Positions 19,167-28,700 of a stretch of 64,000 bases of DNA are shown one piece after another (the first letter of the stretch is position 1; each line of letters opens with the position of its first letter). The notes under the pieces were generated by a model. The model was not told the DNA's origin and searched no databases. It saw only the letters and a program-made list of their open reading frames with translations. A program made the translations under genes and the position numbers. Origin of the DNA: Flavobacterium gelidilacus DSM 15343 (GTDB lineage: Bacteria > Bacteroidota > Bacteroidia > Flavobacteriales > Flavobacteriaceae); contig NZ_AUGN01000001.1 of the NCBI RefSeq assembly GCF_000422685.1, positions 372,001-436,000 on the forward strand, read 5' to 3'.

Positions 19167-19772
19167 ATGAAAACGGTTTTAATCATAGTTGCAATAGTTT
19201 TTGTAGCCTTTGTTATTATTCAGGTTTTTGCTATGAATAGCCAAAGAAATATTGAAACATATTCATATGAGGTCAAGAAAAAATATGACACATTTGAAAT
19301 ACGGAATTACGAAGCAACTTTATTTACTTCAGTCAAACTTTCGACCAAAGAATATAAAAAAGCTTCTAGCAAAGGATTTTCTATTTTAGCAGGATACATT
19401 TTTGGAAAGAATGAAAAGAATGAAAAAATAGCAATGACTTCACCAGTATCAATGTCTTTAGATGATTCTATGACTATGATGTTTATGGTACCTAAGAAAA
19501 AAAATAAGGAAACGCTTCCTCAACCAAGCAATTCAGAAATTAAATTTCATGAAGAACCTGCAAAAACTGTTGCAGCAATTACTTTCGGTGGTTGGGTTAA
19601 TGATGAGAAAATTGAAACGTATAAAAAAAAATTAATTGCTTCTTTAGACGCAAAAGGAATTCCTTACACAAATCGTTTTTATCTTTTAGGTTATAATCCA
19701 CCTTATGAAGTTTTTAATAGAAAAAATGAAGTTATTGTAGAGTTAGAAAGTGAAGCTCTTAATATAGAGTAA
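19167..19772 (+). CDS. SOUL family heme-binding-like membrane-anchored protein
   Basis: 201 residues: one N-terminal transmembrane helix (VLIIVAIVFVAFVIIQVFA), then a SOUL/HEBP domain (YEVKKKYDTFEIRNYEATLF, KGFSILAGYIFGKNEK, IAMTSPVSM, MMFMVPKK, RFYLLGYNPPYEVFNRKNEV). Homologues bind heme or tetrapyrroles; heme-ligating residues cannot be confirmed from sequence. The domain probably faces the periplasm. 20 bp after the DUF1456 gene, so possibly in the same transcript. Confidence 0.88.
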   Translation: MKTVLIIVAIVFVAFVIIQVFAMNSQRNIETYSYEVKKKYDTFEIRNYEATLFTSVKLSTKEYKKASSKGFSILAGYIFGKNEKNEKIAMTSPVSMSLDDSMTMMFMVPKKKNKETLPQPSNSEIKFHEEPAKTVAAITFGGWVNDEKIETYKKKLIASLDAKGIPYTNRFYLLGYNPPYEVFNRKNEVIVELESEALNIE

Positions 19773-19803
19773 AATAAATTTGTGCATAATATAAAAAAGC
19801 AAA

Positions 19804-20229
19804 ATGAATAAAAACGGAGCTATAATTATTGTTGAAGATGACATGGATGACCAAGAAATGTTTGGTGATGTTTTTAAAGAACTTGATTATAAAAATGAAA
19901 TTATTTTTTTTAATGACGGTCAAGAAGCACTTGCTTATTTAACCTCAAATACCAGAGAGCCTTTTATTGTTTTTTCGGATATTAATATGCCAAAGTTAAA
20001 TGGTATAGAGCTAAGGCAACAAATTCATGAAAATGAAAATATACGATTAAAAACTATACCTTACTTATTCTTTACAACAAGTGCTGCTCAAGATGATGTA
20101 ATAGATGCTTACTCAAAATCTATTCAAGGTTTTTTTGTTAAACCATCAAGTTTTGAAGAATTAAAAAGCACCGTAAAGATAATAGTTGAATATTGGCAAA
20201 AATGTGAATCTCCAAACTACACTAAATAA
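19804..20229 (+). CDS. Stand-alone response regulator receiver domain
   Basis: 141 residues, a single CheY/Rcp1-type receiver with no output domain. Acidic pair in VEDDMDD (Asp12-Asp13), phospho-acceptor Asp59 in SDINMPKLNG, switch Thr/Ser in FFTTSAAQ, and Lys in GFFVKPSS. It likely relays a phosphate in a phosphorelay or acts on a partner protein. No kinase gene adjoins it. Confidence 0.93.
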   Translation: MNKNGAIIIVEDDMDDQEMFGDVFKELDYKNEIIFFNDGQEALAYLTSNTREPFIVFSDINMPKLNGIELRQQIHENENIRLKTIPYLFFTTSAAQDDVIDAYSKSIQGFFVKPSSFEELKSTVKIIVEYWQKCESPNYTK

Positions 20230-20532
20230 CCTAAATAAAATAGGATTTATTTATCAAGAAAATAAAGCTACTGTGAATCCGTTTTAACAACTGAAAACTT
20301 TCTTTATCTTATCAATCCAACAAATTCTCCTAAAGAACAACTTTTATAAATTTTGTAACTGCTACCAATTATGATTTATTTATAATGAATTTAATTTTTT
20401 AAGGATTTATATAATTGATGCTTTTTGAATATTTTAAAACTAAGCTTTTTTAGTGCTTCACTTCTATTTTTAATTATTAAAACCATAACATTTGTTCAAA
20501 TATAAAATTCTTAAATTGTCAAAAAATTAAGA
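20230..20532. other. 303-bp AT-rich intergenic region, no gene seen
   Basis: No credible reading frame, tRNA or terminator-like hairpin stands out. The region must contain the promoter of the Crp-like gene at 20533, but no clear TAnnTTTG box near the start codon was found. Confidence 0.5.
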
Positions 20533-21102
20533 ATGTATTCTACTCTCAAAGAATTTATAAAAAGGAAAGGTGAAATTGATAACAAATCGCTAGATGAAAT
20601 CTGTTCGCACTTTCAACTTTTGAAAACCAAAAGAAATGAAATTCTATTGAGTTATAATCAAATAGCTACTAATTATTATTTTATAAATAAAGGCTCTGTT
20701 CGTTTATTTACAAATACTAAAGAAGGACAAGAAATATCAAGATATTTTGCTTTTGAAGGCAATTTTGTAACAGCTTTGCCTAGTTTTATAGATCAAAAAC
20801 CAGCGGAAGAATTCATCCAAACTATAGAAAGATCTGAATTACTTTATATTTCAAGAATTGATTTCTATTACCTAGTTGATACAATGCCTTTATTTGCTAA
20901 AATATATACTGAAATAATTGAATTGGGATTTATAGTTTCTCAAAAAAGAATATATGGCTTTCAAGGTTTTGATGCCTTAGAAAAAGTAAAATGGGTTATT
21001 CAGAACCAACCTAAATTATTACTAAAAGTATCAAATAAAATGGCTGCTTCCTATTTAGGAATTTCTCCTTCTACTTTAAGTAGAATAAAATCAAAATTAT
21101 AA
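20533..21102 (+). CDS. Crp/Fnr-family transcriptional regulator
   Basis: 189 residues. N-terminal cyclic-nucleotide-binding-like beta barrel (ILLSYNQIATNYYFINKGSVRLF, SRYFAFEGNFVTALPSFIDQ, ERSELLYISRIDFYYL), a long helix, and a short C-terminal helix-turn-helix (NKMAASYLGISPSTLSRIKS, about 168-187). The canonical cAMP-binding arginine is not evident and there are no clustered cysteines for an Fe-S centre, so the effector is unknown. Faces the same way as, and precedes by 63 bp, the GlcG-like and hydroxyisourate hydrolase genes, which are its likely targets (inference). Confidence 0.9.
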   Translation: MYSTLKEFIKRKGEIDNKSLDEICSHFQLLKTKRNEILLSYNQIATNYYFINKGSVRLFTNTKEGQEISRYFAFEGNFVTALPSFIDQKPAEEFIQTIERSELLYISRIDFYYLVDTMPLFAKIYTEIIELGFIVSQKRIYGFQGFDALEKVKWVIQNQPKLLLKVSNKMAASYLGISPSTLSRIKSKL

Positions 21103-21143
21103 AAACGTTGACATAGGACAAGATTTATGTTTTTTAATGTATC

Positions 21144-21151
21144 TAAATTTG
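21144..21151 (+). promoter_or_regulatory. Putative -7 box of the GlcG-like gene
   Basis: TAAATTTG matches TAnnTTTG, 15 bp before the ATG at 21166. Just upstream, ACATA and TATGT (about 21112-21130) form a short interrupted inverted repeat that could be a binding site for the Crp-like regulator. Confidence 0.5.
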
Positions 21152-21165
21152 CATAAAAATTAAAC

Positions 21166-21684
21166 ATGAAAAATGCTATCTTATTATTTTTATTATCTAC
21201 ATCACTTTCTTTTGCTCAAAAAGACAAAGAAGAAAAAGATAATATTGACTCTTATGTTACTTCTATCGATAACCTAACACAAAAGGCTGCTTTTGAATTA
21301 GTAAATCGAGTAAATCACTTTGCTTCTACGCTAAATAAAGAGGTCTCTGTTGCAATATTAGATGCATCTGGATCTATTATAGTATTGACAAGTGGTGACA
21401 GTGTTGGACCTCACAATACTGAAGCTTCCAGAAGAAAAGCGTACACTTCTTTATCTACAAAAACAGCAACATTACAATTATTAAGAAATGCGGAACAAAA
21501 TAGCGATACTAAAAATTTAAATTCTTTACCCGAATTATTGCTTTTAAGCGGTGGTTCTCCAATTTATTACAAAGGAAATATAATTGGAAGTATCGGAGTT
21601 TCAGGTGGTGGTGGTCCAGAAAATGATGATTTAATTGCAAAATCAGCTGCTATTACAGAAATCGGAATAACTACAACAAAATAA
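21166..21684 (+). CDS. Secreted GlcG/HbpS family protein
   Basis: 172 residues: signal peptide (MKNAILLFLLSTSLSFAQ), then a GlcG/HbpS domain. Family marks are VSVAILDASGSIIVL, ASRRKAYTSLSTKTAT, LLLLSGGSPIYYKGNIIGSIGVSGG and the late DDLIAKSAAITEI. Streptomyces HbpS is an extracellular heme-binding, redox-stress sensor; others in the family are of unknown role. Own -7 box; 23 bp before the hydroxyisourate hydrolase gene, so probably co-transcribed. Confidence 0.88.
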   Translation: MKNAILLFLLSTSLSFAQKDKEEKDNIDSYVTSIDNLTQKAAFELVNRVNHFASTLNKEVSVAILDASGSIIVLTSGDSVGPHNTEASRRKAYTSLSTKTATLQLLRNAEQNSDTKNLNSLPELLLLSGGSPIYYKGNIIGSIGVSGGGGPENDDLIAKSAAITEIGITTTK

Positions 21685-21707
21685 TAAAAATTTTAAACAA
21701 AAAGAAA

Positions 21708-22115
21708 ATGAAAAAATTAATCTTTACTACAGTTTTTGTCTTATTTACAATTATTGCCTTTGCTCAAAAAAAGAATTATCAACTTTCAAGTCATATCTTA
21801 GATGTTTCTAAAGGTATACCTGTAAGTGGTGTTACGATTAAATTAGAAATTTACAACGAAAAAACTAAAATTTGGAAATTGGTTGACGAAAGAGTTACCG
21901 ATGAAAATGGTAGAATCGTTGATTTTTTAAGTTCAGAAAAAAATAATAAAGGAATTTATAAACTAACTTATTATACTAGTGAATATTTTAAAAGTAATAA
22001 TACTGACAGTTTTTATCCTTTTATTGAAGTTGTATTTGAGATAAAAGATGAAAACCATTACCACGTTCCAATCACGCTTTCTGCTTATGGCTATTCAACT
22101 TACAGGGGAAATTAA
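21708..22115 (+). CDS. Exported hydroxyisourate hydrolase (transthyretin-like)
   Basis: 135 residues: signal peptide (MKKLIFTTVFVLFTIIAFAQ) and a transthyretin-like domain. The family boxes are LSSHILD (His29), ERVTDENGRI, and HYHVPITLSAYGYSTYRG at the C-terminus. The enzyme hydrolyses 5-hydroxyisourate in urate breakdown. The last residue is Asn (YRGN) where the family nearly always ends in YRGS. No uricase or OHCU decarboxylase gene is in this window, so the natural substrate in the periplasm is uncertain. Confidence 0.9.
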   Translation: MKKLIFTTVFVLFTIIAFAQKKNYQLSSHILDVSKGIPVSGVTIKLEIYNEKTKIWKLVDERVTDENGRIVDFLSSEKNNKGIYKLTYYTSEYFKSNNTDSFYPFIEVVFEIKDENHYHVPITLSAYGYSTYRGN

Positions 22116-22134
22116 TTTTATATATAATTATTTA

Positions 22135-22518
22135 TCAATCCATACTCAAAGCATTCAACAACATTTGAGCAGAAGCTTCATTGGTTGCTAAAGGAACATT
22201 ATGAACATCACAAATACGTATCAACATTGAAATATCTGGTTCGTGTGGATGACTTGAGTTAGGGTCTTTAAAAAACAACACCATTTTCGTTTTACCTTCT
22301 GCTACTCTAGCGGCAATTTGTGCATCTCCACCTAAAGGTCCAGAAAGCATTCTCTTTACTTTTATGCCAACAGATTCAACTTTTCCACCTGTTGTTCCAG
22401 TTGCAATTAGTTTAATGTTTTCTTCAATTAAAAGGTGTTTGTTCTTATTTAAAAATTGCACCATATCCGCTTTTTTTCCGTCATGAGCAATTATGGCTAT
22501 TTCATATTTGTTTTTCAT
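22135..22518 (-). CDS. mgsA: Methylglyoxal synthase
   Basis: 127 residues, somewhat shorter than the 152-residue E. coli enzyme but with all core motifs: IAIIAHDGKKADMV, ATGTTGG (40-45), GPLGGDAQIA with catalytic Asp65, and SSHPHEPDI with the active-site histidine. It converts dihydroxyacetone phosphate to methylglyoxal plus phosphate, a bypass of lower glycolysis when phosphate is short. Last gene of the pfkA-gapA-kinase-mgsA series, with a hairpin separating it from the kinase gene. Confidence 0.95.
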   Translation of the reverse strand: MKNKYEIAIIAHDGKKADMVQFLNKNKHLLIEENIKLIATGTTGGKVESVGIKVKRMLSGPLGGDAQIAARVAEGKTKMVLFFKDPNSSHPHEPDISMLIRICDVHNVPLATNEASAQMLLNALSMD

Positions 22519-22531
22519 AGTGTAAAAGTAT

Positions 22532-22565
22532 AAAAAAACCTGATTCAGATGAATCAGGTTTTTTT
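22532..22565 (-). terminator. Terminator after the GlcNAc-kinase-like gene
   Basis: AAAAAAACCTGATTC (22532-22546), loop AGAT, GAATCAGGTTTTTTT (22551-22565). It starts right at the end of the minus-strand kinase gene and ahead of mgsA, so mgsA is likely expressed either by read-through or from a start just past the hairpin. Confidence 0.9.
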
Positions 22566-23417
22566 TTAATTATTGAGAGAATGATAGGCAATTAAACCAT
22601 CAATTGGTCTTCTTAAAGCATTACCCATTTTATAATCATATTTTGTAAGAACAGCTTCTATTTCATCTTTTAAATAAAAAGCTATAGAACCCACAAAATG
22701 AACAGGCACATTTTTATGATTTTCATATTGCATAACATAATTTTTCACAAAAGACTTTAATTCCTTTTTAATTATTTTTTTGCAAAATTCTTCATCTTTA
22801 TGCTTGATTAAAAACTTTGCAAAAGTAGCTAAGTAAGCATTTGGGTTAGGTTCTTTGTATAATTTATTTTTTATAAAATCAGCCTCAACATTAAACTCTT
22901 TCTCAAATTCTTTTGCTATATTTGGAGGCATTTTATTAAAATAATAACCTCTTAATAAGTGTCTACCAAAACGATTTCCAGAACCATCATCCATTGCAAT
23001 ATAACCTAAGGACTGTACCTTTTGATGTAATATTTTACCATCGAAGAAACTACAATTTGAACCTGTTCCTAAGATACAAACAATAGCTTTCTCATCTTTT
23101 GGAGTTGTAGCATAAACTGCCGCATAAGTATCTTCGTGAACCTTTACTTCAGCATTTTTAAAATACTCTTGGAAAACTTTAGTTAAAAAGTCTTTCATTC
23201 TATCAGTACCACAACCAGCTCCATAAAAATATAATTTAGAGGCTTTGTCTCTGTTGTGAGAAATATCAAATTTTTCTTCTAAACGACTTATTACTTGCTC
23301 TTTACTCAACACTTCTGGGTTTAAACCTAAAGTTTGTGTTGTAAAAAGCACCTTTCCTGAATCATCAATTGCAATCCAATCAGCTTTTGTAGAACCACTA
23401 TCAACGAGTAATTTCAT
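22566..23417 (-). CDS. N-acetylglucosamine kinase-like (BadF/BadG/BcrA/BcrD ATPase family)
   Basis: 283 residues of the ASKHA fold. Phosphate-1 loop LVDSGSTKADWIAID at the start, phosphate-2 region CILGTGSNCSFF, YIAMDDGSGNRFGRHLL, and a late HFVGSIAFYLKDEI. Sequences of this type in Bacteroidota are named N-acetylglucosamine kinase and would feed amino sugars from peptidoglycan or chitin into glycolysis; a different sugar is possible. Downstream of gapA by 64 bp on the same strand. Confidence 0.85.
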   Translation of the reverse strand: MKLLVDSGSTKADWIAIDDSGKVLFTTQTLGLNPEVLSKEQVISRLEEKFDISHNRDKASKLYFYGAGCGTDRMKDFLTKVFQEYFKNAEVKVHEDTYAAVYATTPKDEKAIVCILGTGSNCSFFDGKILHQKVQSLGYIAMDDGSGNRFGRHLLRGYYFNKMPPNIAKEFEKEFNVEADFIKNKLYKEPNPNAYLATFAKFLIKHKDEEFCKKIIKKELKSFVKNYVMQYENHKNVPVHFVGSIAFYLKDEIEAVLTKYDYKMGNALRRPIDGLIAYHSLNN

Positions 23418-23481
23418 ATTTTTTTGATTTTAAGATTATTAAAGTAAACTATACTCTAACAAACCAATTTCTAAATTCAAA

Positions 23482-24510
<1,029 letters not shown>

Positions 24511-24535
24511 TTATAATTTGTATATACTTTTGAAA

Positions 24536-25522
24536 TTAAATTGACATGATATCAGAAACTCGTACTAATTCTAAATCAATTGGATATTCTCCTTTTATAG
24601 CTTGTTCTAATGGTGTTAATTCTATAACGTCTTTTAAAATTCCAACCATAAAATTTGATTTCCCTTCTAAAAGTGATTCAACTGCTTTTACTCCTAATCT
24701 TGAAGCTAAAACTCTATCAAAACACGATGGAGCACCACCACGTTGCATGTGACCTAAAACAGAAACCCTTACCTCATATTCGGGTAAATTTTCTTCCACG
24801 TAATCTTTTAATTCGAAAACGCTTTTTCCTATTTTATCTCCTTCAGAAACAACAACAATACTAGACGATTTACCTGATGCTTTACTTTTTCTTAAAGATT
24901 CTAACAAACGCTCTAAACCTAAATCTTCTTCAGGAATAAGGATTTCCTCTGCTCCTGCTCCAATTCCAGCATTTAAAGCAATATGTCCAGCATCACGTCC
25001 CATCACTTCGACAAAGAAAAGTCTGTTGTGTGAACTGGCTGTATCTCTAATTTTATCTATAACATCAACAACTGTGTTTAATGCTGTGTCGTATCCTAAA
25101 GTATGACTTGTTCCAAAAATATCGTTATCAATAGTTCCTGGAATTCCCATTACTGGAAAGTTATATTCATTATTGAAAATTTCTGCTCCAGTAAAAGAAC
25201 CATCACCACCAATTACTATAAAAGCATCAATTCCAGCTTCTGTTAGTTTTTCGTAGGCTTTTTTTCTACCTTCAGGTGTTCTAAACTCAACAGAACGAGC
25301 CGATTTTAATACTGTACCACCTTTATTTACTATATTATTTACAGAACGTGGTCCCATTTCTTTGAAGTCACCTTCAATCATTCCTTGGTAACCTCTATAA
25401 ATACCTATGCATTCAATATTATGAAAAGCACAAGTACGAACTACAGAACGAATAGCAGCATTCATTCCTGGTGAATCTCCACCAGAAGTTAGAACTCCGA
25501 TTTTTGTAATGCTTTTTGACAT
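24536..25522 (-). CDS. pfkA: ATP-dependent 6-phosphofructokinase
   Basis: 328 residues, the normal length of bacterial PfkA. ATP site GVLTSGGDSPGMNAAIRSV, fructose-6-phosphate site MGIPGTIDNDI with catalytic aspartate, GGDGSFTGA, FVEVMGRDAGHIAL and LGHMQRGGAPSCFDR are seen. The glycine in the GGDGSFTGA motif points to ATP rather than pyrophosphate as donor. First gene of the pfkA-gapA run. Confidence 0.97.
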   Translation of the reverse strand: MSKSITKIGVLTSGGDSPGMNAAIRSVVRTCAFHNIECIGIYRGYQGMIEGDFKEMGPRSVNNIVNKGGTVLKSARSVEFRTPEGRKKAYEKLTEAGIDAFIVIGGDGSFTGAEIFNNEYNFPVMGIPGTIDNDIFGTSHTLGYDTALNTVVDVIDKIRDTASSHNRLFFVEVMGRDAGHIALNAGIGAGAEEILIPEEDLGLERLLESLRKSKASGKSSSIVVVSEGDKIGKSVFELKDYVEENLPEYEVRVSVLGHMQRGGAPSCFDRVLASRLGVKAVESLLEGKSNFMVGILKDVIELTPLEQAIKGEYPIDLELVRVSDIMSI

Positions 25523-25541
25523 TTTTTTTTATTATTTATTG

Positions 25542-25572
25542 TAAAATTAGCTGATTTATAATTTTTATTCAA
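25542..25572 (-). promoter_or_regulatory. Putative promoter of pfkA-gapA
   Basis: On the minus strand a TTG (complement of CAA, 25570-25572) is 20 bp from TAATTTTA (complement of 25542-25549), a one-mismatch version of the TAnnTTTG -7 box at normal Bacteroidota spacing, 20 bp before the pfkA ATG. Confidence 0.45.
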
Positions 25573-25700
25573 TCATTTCTGAAAAAATATAACAATTACT
25601 CATATTTTCAAACGTTTTCGTTGATAAGTTTCTTGAGAAATCAATTTAAAACACTTGAATTAAATATGATTTTTAGAAAATAAAAGTAGAATAATGAGAA

Positions 25701-28700
25701 TTATTCAATCTCAGGAGCTGTTTCTTCTTTTTCTTGCTCTTTCTTTTTATTCTTATCTTGTACAGTAGTAATGTTAATGTATTCTGGATCTAAATCAGAA
25801 TCAGGAGGAATTTCATCATAAGGATTTTTTTCTCCTTTTGCTTTTAAAGTATTTGGGGCAAAAACTTTTCTCCATAACTCAGAAATATTATCAAAATCAA
25901 CATTATATGATAATCCGATACCTTGAGTATACCCAATTCCTTGACCAATGTAACTAATATCGTTTTCTTTATTAAATGCTCTTGCACGCAAAGTATTATC
26001 TTCATTTAATTGATATTGCAACTCAACATTTCCAACTACACCAGACTGACTAATTCCACCAACTGGAACTCCGACTTTACCATTAATAGAAAGTTTATCA
26101 TTGATTTGAGAACTTAAATTTACTCCAACTTGATCAGAAGTGTTATTTATTCGTGAACCTGTTGTGTAACCTAAACCTACTTTTATTTTATCATCTTCAT
26201 TTGAAATAATATCTTGTAACAAACTACTAGCGGTTTCACTCAATGCATTAGAGTAATAATCGCTTGCAACTGCACCTTGTGCAAAATAAGTTCCACCCGC
26301 TAAAACAGAAAGTGCTTGCTGTTGACGCGTATCTTTATCCGCTAGTTTATATAAAATTTCTGATTTATAAACAGAACTTACATTTGGATATTCTAAACTA
26401 AAATCTGTTTCTGGATTTTCTAGATTACCTGTTATTTTGATTACAACATCAGTGTCAACTTTTCTATTAGATATAGACGAAGACTCTAACAGTACTGAAG
26501 GATTTGTTTGGGTGTGATAAACAGCTTCGAGATTTAAAGTTGCATTCATAGGATCACCTTGCCAAACGATATTACCGTATTTTTTAACGGCTAATTTTTT
26601 AGAAATAATTCCTCCATATTTAAAATTATATTCTCCTTCATAAACCATAAAGTCACCTACCATCTCAAAAACTCCATTAGTGTTGATGTGCATATTCATA
26701 CCTCCTGCACCTCTCCCCTTCATAGCATGGCCAGTTTCTTGGTTTAAAATTACTGCTATTTCTGCATCTGGAGTAATATCAAAATCTAGCACCAAATCTA
26801 AACCTCCAAGATTTTTAATATTTTCTTTAATTATTTTTTCTTCACCAACTTTAATGATATTGATATAAGAAACCTCTCCATAATTTTCGGTATCTTTTAC
26901 TGGGATTTTAATAGATGTTCCTTTTTCTGATTTTCCTGAAACTTTTATTTTTAAAGCTTCAACTGGTCCATTTATAGAAGCTGTTCCGTTTAAGAAAGCA
27001 GTTCCATAATAATACTCATCTTCTTTTTCTTTTGTATCTAATGCTAAAATATTTCTTGAAGATAAATTTAAATCTAAGACCCAATTATTTAAATTTTTGT
27101 GTTTTACATTTCCTGAAATAATTCCTCTAGTATTGTATTTGGTATCTGTGATTTCAAAACTTCTAAATAAAAACTGATTTTCTGTCACATCTATTCTAGA
27201 TCTATCTTCTAAATTAAAATCAACATTTAAATAAGGTATATTCATACCTGCTTTATCTAAATAAATAATACCATCAATTTCTGGATCATTAGCTTTTCCT
27301 GTAATACTTGCCCTTCCTGTTGCTAAACCTCTCATGTCTGAAAAAACACTACTCAACAATGGTCCAAGTGGCTTAATGTCAAAATCTTCAAACTTTGTAT
27401 CTAATGATAATAAAGCCTCTTTATTGACAATTTCTATTGTTCCTTTAGTATAAAAACTTTCAAAATCATCTCTAATAATCGTTGAGTTTACATTAAATTT
27501 TCTAAAATATTCATCACTTGTTATTTGAAGCTTTAAATCTCCAACATCATAATCATTAATTTGTAAACTATCTATCCTAACATCAGAAATAGGTTTGTAA
27601 ATATCTTTATCTTGTTTGAAGTCAATCATTCCATTCATTCTACCAGCAAACGTAAGGTTGTTTAATGCTGGTGTAACTTTATCTAGGTCAACATTATTAA
27701 ACTTAAGATTTAAATCTTTATAATCCTTCCCTTTTATAACACCTTCAAAAGAAAAAGATTCATCCTTATTTGAAAATAATAGTTTTTGAAAATCGAAATT
27801 TTCTAACTTTTTATCAAATACAATTTTGTTTTTTGAATCTTCACCTTCATTTATATACCAAAGACTGTTTTTAAAGTTTATTTCTGAATTTTTAAAACCA
27901 ATTACTGAATTTTTATCTTGGTCAATCGTGTGATATAAATTTAAATCATATTTGTCCTCTTTATCTTTTCCACCTTTAAATTCTGTTCTAAAGAATAAAG
28001 TATCGTTTTGAGTAATGTTAATTAAATTGAATTCAGAAATATCATAGAAATCAGTATGCAAACTATCTAATGAAATATAGGCATTGTATAAGGGATTTTT
28101 ATTATCGATATCAATCGTAATTCCACTAAACTTATTCTTATCAATTGATACGGAAGGCGATTTAAAATCAAGTGTAAATAATTCTTCATCTGAAATAATT
28201 TTACCCTTAACTCTTGTGTTTTCTCCAACTTCAACATTTGGCAAAATGGCTCCAATAATCTTATTGTAAATCGTAAAATCAAAAGTCATATACTGATTTG
28301 GCAATAGCTTATTTGGCGAATAATTGGCATATAAACTTCCAACAGCATTTTCTAATAATTTTTGTAATTGATTGAATTTGAACTTACCAACTACTCTTCC
28401 ACTAACAATATCAGGTGACTCTACAGTTATAGTTCTTTCATTATTTGAATCAAAAGTTGATTCTAAAATAAAATCATCAAAAAAGTAGAAATCCTTATTA
28501 TTTTGATAATATAAATTTTTTAAATCAATAGTTCCATAAATTTCATCAATAGAATTTCCAGTAGCATTTATATCCACTAACCCTTTTATAATCGAAATAG
28601 TATCTTTGGTATAGATATTTAAAGCTCTAAGGTTTGCGTAATCAATATTAGCTTTAAAATTATAGTTTTTAGATTTTGAACTCAAATCAACAATCCCATT

